64,000 nt of DNA from assembly GCF_018913465.1 (NCBI RefSeq), contig NZ_JABAPM010000002.1, positions 248,001 through 312,000 on the forward strand. Reading direction: 5' to 3'. The notes beneath the pieces were generated by a model, which worked only from the letters and a program-made list of their open reading frames with translations, was not told the origin of the DNA and ran no database searches. Positions 46,767 through 56,089 of this stretch are shown here, piece by piece. This DNA is from Arcanobacterium phocae (GTDB taxonomy: Bacteria; Actinomycetota; Actinomycetes; Actinomycetales; Actinomycetaceae). The position numbers and the translations under genes are program-made. Positions within the stretch are counted from its first letter, which is position 1. Every line of letters begins with the position of its first letter.

Positions 46767-47804
46767 TCATTCAACCCGAGTAGTGGTATTCCGTACTACA
46801 AGGTGGCTATCTACTACCATTGTCTTGGCGCCTATTTTCGTATTGTTGTGCCGTTCAATTGCTAACTCAACCGCATATTCAGACACCTGAGCAATGCCTC
46901 GATCTACCGACGTAAGACCAAAAGCTCGCGAGGCAGCGATTGAGGAGTTATCAAACCCGACAACACCTACATCTAAAGGAATCCTCAAGCCAGCCCGCTC
47001 CAGTGCAATAACAGCCCCTTGAATGCACTGATCGTTGTATCCTACTACCGCTGTTGCGATTCCTGTTTCTTTGAATTGATTTGTTGGAGAATCTGAACGC
47101 TCGCATAGAACATGCTGCATGGCCAGAAAGCCATCATCTAAACTATTGCCCGCAGCTACGATTTCGAGCCACACATTATTCCCATTTGCTGCATGTTCAA
47201 TGGCTCGACGCCTATTGCGCGCAGAGATACCTTTTGGCCCGTCCAGGTACAGAATTCTCCGGTAACCCCGATCAACTAGATGCGTAACTAGTTCTTGCAT
47301 CCCGACGTCGTTGGACGAACGAACAAGGCTGGAAGTTGGACAAGGAGACGTCTGACCAATAATGACAGATGGCTCTAAGCGTTCTGGAATAGGTTCAGGA
47401 AAACACGGATTAATTGCAATGGTGTTGGTTACCCTTAATTGAGCTAACCGCTCTAGCGCTTCCTCATAGCCAGCATAGAAACTAGCATCTTCGATAGCTA
47501 GTTGATAACCATGTTTATTCGCAATGGACCGAATATTGGATACATATGCAGCGTGCAGTTCTTGACTAAACTCTGCAGCAACTCCAATGATGCGCGGGTT
47601 ATTTGTTCGCAACAACGATCCAGTAATATCGGGCCGGTACCCGATTTCCCGCGCTACTCTTTTTATTTCTTGTGCAGTTTTATCAGAGATTCGCGGATCA
47701 TTTCTGAGCGCCAACGACACCGTCGAGACAGACACGCCTATATGCTCAGCTACATCACGCATAGTTGCTCTGCGCGTTATCGCCGCACTTTTCTTAGTAG
47801 TCAT
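46767..47804 (-). CDS. LacI-family transcriptional regulator
   Basis: The 345-residue protein has the LacI helix-turn-helix (TMRDVAEHIGVSVSTVSLALRN, about 14-35), the hinge (KRVAREIGYRPDITGSLLRT), and a periplasmic-binding-protein-like ligand domain (RIIGVAAEFSQ, ILYLDGPKGISARNRRR, VGYNDQCIQGAVIALE, VGVVGFDNSSIAA). It is the likely repressor of the transporter-phosphatase operon directly downstream, through the operator at 46645-46658, with a sugar (phosphate) as ligand. It begins 18 bases after clpX; no good Shine-Dalgarno is seen. Confidence 0.92.
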   Translation of the reverse strand: MTTKKSAAITRRATMRDVAEHIGVSVSTVSLALRNDPRISDKTAQEIKRVAREIGYRPDITGSLLRTNNPRIIGVAAEFSQELHAAYVSNIRSIANKHGYQLAIEDASFYAGYEEALERLAQLRVTNTIAINPCFPEPIPERLEPSVIIGQTSPCPTSSLVRSSNDVGMQELVTHLVDRGYRRILYLDGPKGISARNRRRAIEHAANGNNVWLEIVAAGNSLDDGFLAMQHVLCERSDSPTNQFKETGIATAVVGYNDQCIQGAVIALERAGLRIPLDVGVVGFDNSSIAASRAFGLTSVDRGIAQVSEYAVELAIERHNNTKIGAKTMVVDSHLVVRNTTTRVE

Positions 47805-47822
47805 GTCAGGGAAGAGACAGTA

Positions 47823-49094
47823 TTACGCAGTTTGCCCTTGGGCACCGCGCAATACTAATCGCGGTTCCGCAGTACCAGTTACGACGTCGGCATCAATAAC
47901 TGCACGTTCTACGTCGTCACGAGACGGTATTTCAAACATCAGTTCACGCAACAGGTTTTCCATAATCGAACGTAGCCCACGAGCACCCGTACCGCGCTCT
48001 ATCGCTTCGGTAGCAATAGCACGCAAAGCCTCTGGAGTTACGTCAAGGGTGACGCCATCCAGCGCAAACATCTTCTGATACTGCTTGAGCAGCGCATTCT
48101 TCGGGGTGGTAAGAATTTCTACGAGATCGTCAACGCTAAGTTCTTCCACGTTAGTTACGATCGGTAACCGCCCCACAAGTTCTGGAATGATACCGAACTT
48201 ATGTAGGTCTTCCGGCGTTACTTCGCTAAATACTTCTGTACCGCGATCTGCTTCATGGAGCTGGGCACCAAAGCCAATCCCCCGCCGTCCGGTTCGCGAC
48301 GAGACAATATCTTCCATGCCAGCAAAAGCTCCGGCGAGGATGAACAAAACATTTGACGTATCGATCTCAATAAATTCTTGCTGTGGATGTTTGCGACCAC
48401 CCTGCGGTGGCACAGAAGCTACAGTTCCTTCGATAATCTTCAGCAGCGCCTGCTGTACGCCTTCCCCGGAAACATCGCGGGTAATGGAGGGGTTTTCAGA
48501 TTTGCGTGATATCTTATCGATTTCATCGATATAGATGATGCCTCGCTGAGCTCGCTCAACATTACCGTCAGCTGCTTGGATAAGTTTAAGAAGGATATTT
48601 TCTACGTCTTCACCGACGTACCCAGCTTCAGTCAACGCTGTGGCGTCGGCGATCGCAAACGGCACATCGAGCATTCTGGCCAGTGACTGTGCAAGATACG
48701 TTTTACCGGTACCAGTTGGCCCCATGAGCAGAATATTCGACTTGCCGATCTCTACATGCTCTTCAGACTGCTTTGCTTTGAGGCTAGATCCTTGTTGGGC
48801 ACGAATTCGCTTGTAATGATTGTAAACGGCAACTGCCAATGTTCGTTTTGCTCGTTCTTGTCCAACGACGTATTCGTTGAGGAATGCAAAAATTTCTGCC
48901 GGCTTGGGCAGCTCTTTCTCTTCATGCTCTTGAGCATCATTCCCGAATTCTTCTTCAATGATCTCATTGCAAAGTTCAATGCATTCGTTGCAGATATACA
49001 CTCCAGAGCCAGTGATGAGTTTGCGTACTTGACGCTGGCTCTTTTGGCAGAAGGAACACTTGAGCGTATCTGCCGCATCGGCCGTGCGTGTCAC
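47823..49094 (-). CDS. clpX: ATP-dependent Clp protease ATP-binding subunit ClpX
   Basis: ClpX unfolds substrates for ClpP. The 423-residue protein has the N-terminal zinc domain (C13, C16, C35, C38 in KCSFCQKSQ and [10 protein letters not shown]), Walker A GPTGTGKT (125-132), Walker B IIYIDEID, sensor motifs, and the ClpP-contacting IGFGAQL loop. Start is GTG 49094 with GGAGA seven bases upstream. It lies downstream of clpP1-clpP2, separated by 159 bases and a hairpin, so it may have its own promoter. Confidence 0.98.
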   Translation of the reverse strand: MTRTADAADTLKCSFCQKSQRQVRKLITGSGVYICNECIELCNEIIEEEFGNDAQEHEEKELPKPAEIFAFLNEYVVGQERAKRTLAVAVYNHYKRIRAQQGSSLKAKQSEEHVEIGKSNILLMGPTGTGKTYLAQSLARMLDVPFAIADATALTEAGYVGEDVENILLKLIQAADGNVERAQRGIIYIDEIDKISRKSENPSITRDVSGEGVQQALLKIIEGTVASVPPQGGRKHPQQEFIEIDTSNVLFILAGAFAGMEDIVSSRTGRRGIGFGAQLHEADRGTEVFSEVTPEDLHKFGIIPELVGRLPIVTNVEELSVDDLVEILTTPKNALLKQYQKMFALDGVTLDVTPEALRAIATEAIERGTGARGLRSIMENLLRELMFEIPSRDDVERAVIDADVVTGTAEPRLVLRGAQGQTA

Positions 49095-49194
49095 TGGGTT
49101 TCTCCATTCGTTGTAAATCGTCGTCGACTTCTATTCCACACTATATCGCGTCCAGTGTGAAGTGTTTGAGTGTTGGGCGTGTTAACAATTGACG

Positions 49195-49229
49195 ACGACG
49201 GGGCCAAACTTGACGTCTGACCCCGCCGT
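49195..49229 (-). terminator. Hairpin between clpP2 and clpX
   Basis: Twelve-base GC-rich arms with one mismatch and one wobble pair (49195-49206 and 49218-49229), 11-base loop, start 25 bases after the clpP2 stop on the minus strand. The following tract is only moderately T-rich, so it may be partial. Confidence 0.5.
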
Positions 49230-49253
49230 AGCAAAAGGTATTATGCCTAGATT

Positions 49254-49937
49254 TTATTTTGCGAGCCGTGGGTCAATCGCTTTACGCGATGCCAGAACTT
49301 GGTCGACTAATCCGTATTCTTTTGCTTGCTGAGCAGTAAGGATCTTATCGCGAGCAATATCGTTCTTGACAATCTCGCGGTCTTTACCGCTGTGCGCAGC
49401 AAGGGTATCAATGAGCCAATCGTTCATACGGTCTATTTCGTCCGCAACAATGGCAATATCCGATGCTTGGCCTTGAACACCTTCCATTGCTGGCTGGTGG
49501 ATAAGAATACGAGCATTTGGCAGAGCTAGACGACGTCCTGGACTACCCGCTGCAAGAAGAACAGCCGCAGCTGAAGCAGCTTGTCCCAAGCAGACTGTCT
49601 GGATCTGCGGCTTAATGTACTGCATCGTGTCATAGATTGCGGTTAGCGCCGTAAACGATCCACCTGGGGAATTGATATACATCGTGATTGGAGATTCTGG
49701 ATCAGTTGATTCCAGAACGAGCAACTGTGCCATGACGTCATCAGCCGAGGCGTCATCAACTTGGACACCAAGGAAAACGATGCGATCTTCGAACAGTTTT
49801 GCGTATGGATCTTGACGCTTGTAACCGTAAGGCGTCCGCTCTTCAAAGTTTGGCAGGATGTAGCGATTTGACGGCATTTGTGGTGCGATACCACCGGGCA
49901 TCATATGCATCTGATTTGGGTTCATTGAATTCATCAT
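49254..49937 (-). CDS. clpP2: Clp protease proteolytic subunit ClpP2
   Basis: Serine protease subunit of the heteromeric ClpP1P2 complex typical of actinobacteria. The 227 residues include a longer N-terminus rich in Met/Asn/Pro, [34 protein letters not shown] with S122 and ILIHQPAMEGVQGQ with H147; D follows in the helix region. GAGGAAAG precedes the ATG. It starts 14 bases after clpP1. The longer N-terminus and second position identify it as ClpP2. Confidence 0.96.
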   Translation of the reverse strand: MMNSMNPNQMHMMPGGIAPQMPSNRYILPNFEERTPYGYKRQDPYAKLFEDRIVFLGVQVDDASADDVMAQLLVLESTDPESPITMYINSPGGSFTALTAIYDTMQYIKPQIQTVCLGQAASAAAVLLAAGSPGRRLALPNARILIHQPAMEGVQGQASDIAIVADEIDRMNDWLIDTLAAHSGKDREIVKNDIARDKILTAQQAKEYGLVDQVLASRKAIDPRLAK

Positions 49938-49951
49938 CTGCGTTTCTTTCC

Positions 49952-50593
49952 TCAGTTCTGACCATCATGTGGTGCGACGTTTTGCATTCCGCCACCACCG
50001 ACAACGGATGAGGCGTCTTCAATAATATGGTCTACGAATCCATATTCAAGTGCTTCATGAGCGGTGAACCAGTGATCCCGATCAGAATCTTCAAGGATTT
50101 GTTCCACGGTCTTGCCCGTATGCTTTGCATTGAGTTCAGATAATTCTTGTTTCATTTGCAAAATCAGATCTGCATTAATACGAATCTCCGTGGCAGTACC
50201 ACCAGCGCCACCTAACGGCTGATGCATAAGCACCCGAGTGTGTGGCGTAATGTAACGCTTGCCTTTAGCTCCAGCAGTCAGCAAGAACTGCCCCATTGAC
50301 GCAGCTAATCCCATGCCTACAGTTGCAACATCTGGCTTGATGTACTGCATCGTGTCAAAGATTGCCATGCCTGCTGTTACCGAGCCACCAGGCGAGTTAA
50401 TGTACAGATAGATGTCCTTATCAGGATCTTCCGCAGCCAATAGGAGGAGCTGAGCACAAATAATGTTTGCGTTTTCGTCCTTAACCTGATCGCCGAGCCA
50501 GATGATGCGCTCTTTGAGGAGACGGTTATAAATTGAATCGCCTAATCCGAGGCCATTTGCGCTGCCTCCGGCGAGCTGTGGCGTGGTAGTCAC
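49952..50593 (-). CDS. clpP1: Clp protease proteolytic subunit ClpP1
   Basis: Partner of ClpP2. The 213-residue protein has [36 protein letters not shown] with catalytic S99, [10 protein letters not shown] with H124, and [15 protein letters not shown] with the third catalytic Asp. The start is GTG 50593 with AAGGAGA close by. First gene of the clpP1-clpP2 operon. Tig lies upstream on the same strand with a terminator between. Confidence 0.96.
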   Translation of the reverse strand: MTTTPQLAGGSANGLGLGDSIYNRLLKERIIWLGDQVKDENANIICAQLLLLAAEDPDKDIYLYINSPGGSVTAGMAIFDTMQYIKPDVATVGMGLAASMGQFLLTAGAKGKRYITPHTRVLMHQPLGGAGGTATEIRINADLILQMKQELSELNAKHTGKTVEQILEDSDRDHWFTAHEALEYGFVDHIIEDASSVVGGGGMQNVAPHDGQN

Positions 50594-50747
50594 GTATTCT
50601 CCTTCGTTGTGGCATTAAAACCAAAATTGTTTCCGTAAGACCTCAACACGATCTTACGTATTTCCATATATGAGAGTACCCTGCTTTTGCCTTATTTTCC
50701 AATATGCGTTCGCTAGTGGCGTGGGCGGACAGGTGTCCCTCAAACTG

Positions 50748-50796
50748 GGTAATAACGCAAACCTCGGCGATATAGATCCCGGTTTGCGCAATTGCC
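50748..50796. repeat. Dispersed intergenic palindrome, copy 3
   Basis: Arms GGTAATAACGCAAACC (50748-50763) and GGTTTGCGCAATTGCC (50781-50796) pair with three mismatches. The preceding CAAACTG matches copy 2. It lies between tig and clpP1. Nothing else is seen in 50594-50829. Confidence 0.72.
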
Positions 50797-50829
50797 GCGT
50801 TTCTCAACCGCGAACCGTTACCCTAAAGA

Positions 50830-50864
50830 AAAAGGGACCACACCGCACAGGTATGGTCCCTTTT
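50830..50864 (-). terminator. tig terminator
   Basis: Perfect 11-base arms (AAAAGGGACCA and complement) with a 13-base loop, 10 bases after the tig stop. The stem ends in a T-run on the minus strand. Confidence 0.85.
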
Positions 50865-50874
50865 ACGTTAAGTA

Positions 50875-52401
50875 TCAGGCAAGAGCCATAATGGTCTTAC
50901 GTGCCTTACCAGCCTTTTCAGCTTCGAGTACGCGTGCCTTTTCAGCGTCATCTGCAGCCTCAAGGTAAGCAATAACTTCGTCTACCTTGTGAGCGGATGG
51001 GTCAAACTCGCCAGCAGCTTCAGTTGCTTCTGCTTTCTTTTCAGCCTTCTTAGCCTTTGGTGCCACAACCTTCACCTTCTTCTCCTGAGCGGAGAAGTCT
51101 GGAACAGTTTCGCCTTCTGGGGCTTCGCCGAGGATCTCGGTTACGTCAACGACGGTACCGTTTTCATCCTCTACCTTTGCGAGGCGCAGAGCTGCGATGA
51201 GACCCTTGTTGCGTGCGATCTCACCAGCAAATGCACCGATTTGGTTGGTCTGAGCAGCAGCTTGGATGAACTGGTTCGGATCCATGCCGTACATCTGCGC
51301 CTGAGAGACGAGGAACTCGATGAGTTCGTCCTGAGCCACATCAACGTTGAACGCCTTGGCGTATGCGTCAAGAAGAATCTGGGTACGAAGTGCTTCTTCG
51401 ATCTCGCCACGGATTTCTGCACCGTGAGCGTCGTCTGCTTCTTTACCTTCGCGCTCGAGGTGGTTCTTTACTTCTTCTTCAATCACTGATTCTGGAAGTG
51501 GGAACTCAACTGCGGCAAGAAGTGCTTCGGAAAGCTTCTGGGTTCCTTCAGCAACTGCATCGTTACCCTTGTTCTTTGCGGCGGTCTTGCGGAGGTCTTC
51601 CTTGAGTTCATCGATAGTGTCGAACTCGGAAGCGAGCTGTGCAAAATCATCGTCTGCTTCTGGGAGCTCGGATTCCTTCACAGAGTGAACGGTGATCTTG
51701 ACGTTCGCATCTTCACCTTCATGAGCGCCGCCCATGAGCTCAGCAGTGAATTCGACTTCGTCGCCTGCCTTAGCACCGGTAAGTGCTTCGTCTTGGCCTT
51801 GAAGCATGTTGCCGTCACCGATCTTGTAAGAAACACCGGAGACGTCATCAATCTCTTCACCATCGATTGTGGCAACCATGTCAATGTTGACGTAATCACC
51901 CTTAGCAGCTGCACGATCAACCGAGGTAAGGGTTGCGAAACGCTCACGGAGGGAGTCGAGCTCGGCGGCGACGTCGTCGTCAGAAACTGCAACGGAGGAA
52001 ACCTTAACGGTCATGGATGCTGGGTCTGGGAGGATGATCTCTGGACGAACATCAACTTCGACGGTGAACTTCAGGGCGGTGGTGTCATCCTTGCCCTTCA
52101 TTTCTGGAACTTCGTCAATAGCGATTTCTGGGCGCGCCATTGGGAAGATGTCAGCTTCTGCAACAGCTTGCTGGTAGAACTTGTCCATGCTGTCATTGAT
52201 TGCTTGCTCAATGATGTAGCCCTTGCCGATCTTCGCTTCGAGGATGCGACGTGGGGCGTGACCTGGACGGAAGCCTGGGATGTTGACCTGCTTGGCGAGA
52301 GTCTTCGCGGCTTTCTCGTAGTCTGGACCGAATTCTTCGGCGGTCACTTCGACGGTTAGCTTGGCGCGGGTCTCGCTGAGGTACTCAACGGAATTCTTCA
52401 C
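50875..52401 (-). CDS. tig: Trigger factor with C-terminal extension
   Basis: Trigger factor is the ribosome-bound chaperone and prolyl isomerase. I start at GTG 52401 (VKNSVEYLSETRAKLTVEVT), eight bases from GGAGA, giving 508 residues; the longer open frame to 52635 has no family match. Features are the ribosome-binding GFRPGHAPRRILEAKIG, the PPIase domain (GDYVNIDMVATIDGEEID) and the helical chaperone domain (SQAQMYGMDPNQFIQAA). After about residue 430 comes a Lys/Ala-rich linker and a separate end piece KVDEVIAYLEAADDAEKARV that is outside the usual fold. Confidence 0.95.
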   Translation of the reverse strand: MKNSVEYLSETRAKLTVEVTAEEFGPDYEKAAKTLAKQVNIPGFRPGHAPRRILEAKIGKGYIIEQAINDSMDKFYQQAVAEADIFPMARPEIAIDEVPEMKGKDDTTALKFTVEVDVRPEIILPDPASMTVKVSSVAVSDDDVAAELDSLRERFATLTSVDRAAAKGDYVNIDMVATIDGEEIDDVSGVSYKIGDGNMLQGQDEALTGAKAGDEVEFTAELMGGAHEGEDANVKITVHSVKESELPEADDDFAQLASEFDTIDELKEDLRKTAAKNKGNDAVAEGTQKLSEALLAAVEFPLPESVIEEEVKNHLEREGKEADDAHGAEIRGEIEEALRTQILLDAYAKAFNVDVAQDELIEFLVSQAQMYGMDPNQFIQAAAQTNQIGAFAGEIARNKGLIAALRLAKVEDENGTVVDVTEILGEAPEGETVPDFSAQEKKVKVVAPKAKKAEKKAEATEAAGEFDPSAHKVDEVIAYLEAADDAEKARVLEAEKAGKARKTIMALA

Positions 52402-52776
52402 TGGGATTTCTCCACTCACGTATTCGGGGGCCGTGGCCCGTTGGGTTCGCCGTTTGGGTGGCGAACGTCTGTCAGAGGCGCAGAGCTTGTTTTCTAGCTG
52501 TGACGTAACGACGCCGATCTGGCACGTTGCGTTTGCGCATACTGTTCCATCATAAAACATGTAAGGGCTAAGGTCTGCATTATCGCGCAATGAAGGTAAA
52601 CACAACTGCCGCTTCTCCAACATTGACGTATTCATTGATACGGATACGTGCCATCGAAGAATTACCCTATCGTTACGTGACTTTAATTACTCAAAGGATT
52701 TTCCGTTGGACTATCCTCAGTGAGCAATCATTGCTAGCGTAGAAACTACTTATTCTTCAACGATCGGACGTCCGCT
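52402..52776. promoter_or_regulatory. tig leader and divergent promoter region
   Basis: No gene is supported here. The tig leader holds a seven-pair hairpin (GTTCGCC/GGCGAAC, 52445-52466) and a GGGCC/GGCCC stem close to the start. Towards the plus strand, GGA about 10 bases before 52777 is the only ribosome-binding hint for the surface protein. Promoters were not assigned. Confidence 0.3.
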
Positions 52777-55191
52777 ATGCACATAGCCTACGGAACCTAT
52801 AAACAAAAGTTGCCGTCCATAGGCTATGTCGCTGTGCTAGGATTGCTCGTCGTCGCATTGCCGTTAAGCAGTTTGGCTTTTGCCTCGCAGGATACCTCCA
52901 TCCAGGAATTACACGAAGATGCTCCGGATACTTTGATCACCGGCGGGTCTACTCCTGAATTACGAAAGCATCCGGAATCAAGCGAGGCACCGATCTATAC
53001 TCCGTCATCTGATGTGCAACCAGAGGATGGTCCACCGCCCGACGCTCTGCTCGCGGATAGTAATGAGCACTCCCCTCCAGCAATATTAAGTACTGAACCA
53101 AATACAGATACACCTACTCTCCGACTACGCAACGCACAAGCAGCTTCATCATTTTCCTGTTCTGTTGATGCTGTTTATGCCATGGACAATAGCAGCAACA
53201 TCTTTGGCAATGGCGCCAACACTTTGCTTCCCGATAACCCTTTTAGTCCCCAAGAACTCGTTCCGAGCAAATATCCAAATTATCGCGATGTCGTGACAGA
53301 TGGTCTAGCAATAAGCCACGAGGGTTCCACTGCTTTTGCTTTCGCAATGGAAATTCGTACATGGGGCAGCCCACGCAATTTTTACTTCCACCCGAAAAAA
53401 TTCTCCCAAGGCGTGTGGACCAATATCGAAGTGACAGATCCTGAAATTTTTTGGCCGCAACATTGGAACGTCACCACCGGTGCTATCGATCCAGTAACCG
53501 GAGATTATTATTTGGGTGGCTTTGACGGAAAGAAATTCAAGTTATATCGGATCTCCGAGAATCCCGGAAATAACGGGAAGCACGATATCAATTACGTCGG
53601 AGAAATAAATGTTCCAGACGCGAGCGAAAGAGGCGGAATCGCGTTTGATTCTCTCGGTAACCTACACCTTGCAAGTTCGTCTAATATCTACACTATTTCT
53701 CACATCAACCTTGCCCAGGCAGCATTAACAAATCCGGAAGTTTCTGCTACTTCATTGACTGCCCAAGGTACCGGCATCACATACGGAAGAGACGGTCGTC
53801 TTTTCGTGGTAGAGCCTTCTACGGTTACTTCCTACGACCCGTTTACTTTTGACTCTGCAGCTACAGAAATTACTGGTTCGAATCTTGTCTCCGTCTCCAG
53901 CTGTGGTTTTCCACCGATGCTGACGTTAACAAAGAATATCGTGGAACGAAAGAATCCGACTGATCAATTTTCGTTGACGATAATGCGCGATTCAACGGTG
54001 CTGGCATCTGCGGAAACTACTGGAGAGACTACTGGTTTGCAAGAAGCGCAGACCCCATTAACGAATGTGTTGTCTACGAAAACCTACAAGGTTTCAGAAA
54101 CTGCTACTCACGGCGCAAACCTTGAGGACTATGACACAACATTGGAGTGTTCTTATGTTGATAATGAAGGCGGTTTACAGGTAATCATCCCGCAAGACGC
54201 TTCTAGCAATAGCACAGCGACAGTTACTCATTCAATCACGCTGCCGGTAGCAGATAACTTCAGTTCTCATACTCGGATTTCTTGCCAGTACACAAATACT
54301 AAAAAGCGGGAACCTAGTTTTCTTTCACTAAGTAAAACAATTCGGGGAGATGGAAGTCCTCAAGGTTGGACATTAGACGCTGAAATAGATACCACTAGTA
54401 ATCCGCTAGGAGGCACTGTCACTTTGACTGGGAATACATGTTCCGGGGTGACTGATGAGCAAGGAATAATGTCAGGTACACCTTGCACCATTACCCTCAA
54501 TAGTGATAACCCAACTGAAGTTATTATTTCGGAAACACCCGGCCCGCAAACATTGCCGACGTGGAAAAACGTCGGCTTAACATGCCAACGCACTGACGGT
54601 GGTGCTGAAGCAGTAAAACTAAGCCATGTTGATGGTGCATTACATGGCACACTCACGGTTTTACCTGGCCAAGCCTATTCTTGCCAATTCGTGAATGAGA
54701 ATCAGGTTGGCACAATAACCTGGGAATTACATGACGCCGATAATGACTTACCGCTAACTGATTCAGTATGGACTATCGAACGGGAAACCTCACCAGACGT
54801 ATGGGAAACCGCAACATTGCCGTCGCACAACGATGTTGCGCTAAATGATATTACTGATTGCGTCTCAGATCCTTGCCCAAGTAACTCGCTGGACCAGAAT
54901 CCTCAACCAGGTTTGTTAACACTATCTGATCTTGCGTTTGGGAAATATCGACTTGTGCAAAGCCTTTCACCACCCGGATACATACTCGCATCATCAATCG
55001 AGTTCGCTATTGACTCGACGTTCCCACTTGCGACTCCGCTGAAATTTACAAATGCGAAAGCTACTGTTCCACGAATTCCGTTTACTGGCGGTACTGGAGC
55101 TGACCTGTTCATTTTTATAGGTTCCGGATTACTTATTGTTGCACTGAGTATCCAGCTGTTGACGTTGAAAAAACGCCCGCGCACTAACTAA
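52777..55191 (+). CDS. Sortase-anchored surface protein with pilin-type (prealbumin-like) domains
   Basis: The 804-residue protein has a signal peptide (hydrophobic GYVAVLGLLVVALPLSSLAFA, cleaved near 37) and ends with a sorting signal: IPFTGG, a membrane helix (LFIFIGSGLLIVALSIQLLTL) and basic KKRPRTN. A Pro/Glu/Asp-rich stretch follows the signal peptide. A central region (about 120-385) has repeated strands such as GAIDPVTGDYYLGGFDG and GIAFDSLGNLHLASSSNIY, resembling a beta-propeller head. Then come cysteine-containing beta domains (LTLTKNIVERKNPTDQFSLTI) and a final SpaA-like domain (LTLSDLAFGKYRLVQSLSPPGY). It is probably a cell-wall or pilus-tip adhesin. No sortase gene is adjacent. 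Confidence 0.88.
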   Translation: MHIAYGTYKQKLPSIGYVAVLGLLVVALPLSSLAFASQDTSIQELHEDAPDTLITGGSTPELRKHPESSEAPIYTPSSDVQPEDGPPPDALLADSNEHSPPAILSTEPNTDTPTLRLRNAQAASSFSCSVDAVYAMDNSSNIFGNGANTLLPDNPFSPQELVPSKYPNYRDVVTDGLAISHEGSTAFAFAMEIRTWGSPRNFYFHPKKFSQGVWTNIEVTDPEIFWPQHWNVTTGAIDPVTGDYYLGGFDGKKFKLYRISENPGNNGKHDINYVGEINVPDASERGGIAFDSLGNLHLASSSNIYTISHINLAQAALTNPEVSATSLTAQGTGITYGRDGRLFVVEPSTVTSYDPFTFDSAATEITGSNLVSVSSCGFPPMLTLTKNIVERKNPTDQFSLTIMRDSTVLASAETTGETTGLQEAQTPLTNVLSTKTYKVSETATHGANLEDYDTTLECSYVDNEGGLQVIIPQDASSNSTATVTHSITLPVADNFSSHTRISCQYTNTKKREPSFLSLSKTIRGDGSPQGWTLDAEIDTTSNPLGGTVTLTGNTCSGVTDEQGIMSGTPCTITLNSDNPTEVIISETPGPQTLPTWKNVGLTCQRTDGGAEAVKLSHVDGALHGTLTVLPGQAYSCQFVNENQVGTITWELHDADNDLPLTDSVWTIERETSPDVWETATLPSHNDVALNDITDCVSDPCPSNSLDQNPQPGLLTLSDLAFGKYRLVQSLSPPGYILASSIEFAIDSTFPLATPLKFTNAKATVPRIPFTGGTGADLFIFIGSGLLIVALSIQLLTLKKRPRTN

Positions 55192-55265
55192 TACGGGGCA
55201 GTCCTCTGCTAGATTTCTACACCCTATCAATATTCGTAAGCTAGAAGCTGGAACGATGACTCCCC

Positions 55266-55294
55266 GGTTTGCCGAACGACCAAACAGGCAAACC
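55266..55294 (+). terminator. Hairpin downstream of the surface protein gene
   Basis: Perfect eight-base arms GGTTTGCC/GGCAAACC with a 13-base loop, 75 bases after the stop. No T-run follows. It may also be part of the degenerate pilin gene's control region. Confidence 0.4.
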
Positions 55295-55457
55295 TGGCAT
55301 TGATGTTACTAAGTTGTATTTACCGTATGCCCATCTCAAATCTTGATCTGACAACGTCAGATGGATGGAACAATTTACCTACTACTCCCACGGCAGACGT
55401 TTGCGACACTAGGACGCTAGACCCCGGGAACAACACCCCAGCCACTTTCAGAACTGA

Positions 55458-55748
55458 AAAAGCTCTGGTATTGGAACTACAGCCCAGGCTAACCAGGTTG
55501 AATACACGATCGCTGCCACTATCCCGGATATTGCCGATGATGATTCTTACACACCCTTCACCAGCACTTTGACGAACATGACGGCACTAAAGGTTGCTCA
55601 CGGTAAGAAGTTAGTCATGAAGATTCAAGCCAATGTTGATGGCGCCTACAATAAGACACTTAAAGGCGTGAAATTCGAAAAATTTAATGCTGATATCCCG
55701 TTTCCTATAGTGGCCTGTATGGCCTGTCCTTGGAACATGCACGATTGA
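55458..55748 (+). pseudogene. Fragment of a fimbrial pilin-like gene
   Basis: A plus-strand frame of 96 codons without a start reads through VEYTIAATIPD, DDDSYTPFTSTLTNMTALKV and KTLKGVKFEKFNADI before a stop. The YTIAATIP...YT pattern is the beginning of an isopeptide-forming fimbrial D2-type domain, as in SpaA-family major pilins. An in-frame TGA lies directly before it, and the rest of a pilin (E-box, sorting signal) is missing. So this is a decayed remnant next to an intact anchored surface protein. The bases 55195-55457 before it have only a broken frame. An eight-C run lies at 55781-55788 after it. Confidence 0.6.
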
Positions 55749-55833
55749 CAGCTGCTTAGGGCGGTCTAGGCACACAACTGCCCCCCCCACAATGAGCGGG
55801 CTAATTTTGAAGATCATAAATAAAACGTAAAAT

Positions 55834-55871
55834 AAAACCCGAGATTCGCTTGAGAGCGAATCTCGGGTTTT
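55834..55871 (-). terminator. Terminator of tRNA-Pro
   Basis: A perfect 17-base stem (AAAACCCGAGATTCGCT and complement) with a four-base loop begins six bases after the tRNA 3' end and is followed by T-rich sequence on the minus strand. Confidence 0.9.
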
Positions 55872-55877
55872 GTTGGT

Positions 55878-55950
55878 CGGGATAGCGGGATTTGAACCCA
55901 CGACCTTCCGCTCCCAAAGCGGACGCGCTACCAACCTGCGCTATATCCCG
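55878..55950 (-). tRNA. tRNA-Pro (anticodon TGG)
   Basis: The minus strand folds as a 73-base cloverleaf: acceptor CGGGATA/TATCCCG, D-loop AGGTTGGTAGC, anticodon stem CCGC/GCGG with loop TTTGGGA (anticodon TGG), and T-arm with GGTTCAAATCC. The CCA end is not encoded. A strong terminator follows. Confidence 0.96.
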
Positions 55951-56089
55951 TCGCTCTAAAAACTTTAAAGGACTTTTTAATAAATTTCTAATCTGAGACG
56001 ATCTTGAGGTTCAGATCACGTTTAGGATATCTATTTTGCACACAGCGGCTTCACTTGCTACACTCAATAAGTCAGTTTCGACTGGCAAA

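Noticed and set aside
52402-52635. N-terminal extension of trigger factor to 52635
   Set aside because: The extra 78 residues have no trigger-factor homology, and GTG 52401 has both a ribosome-binding site and the family N-terminus.
55300-55572. Plus-strand ORF of 90 residues after the surface protein
   Set aside because: Its frame differs from the one that resembles a pilin; no ribosome-binding site or motif, so it is treated as noise around the pseudogene.
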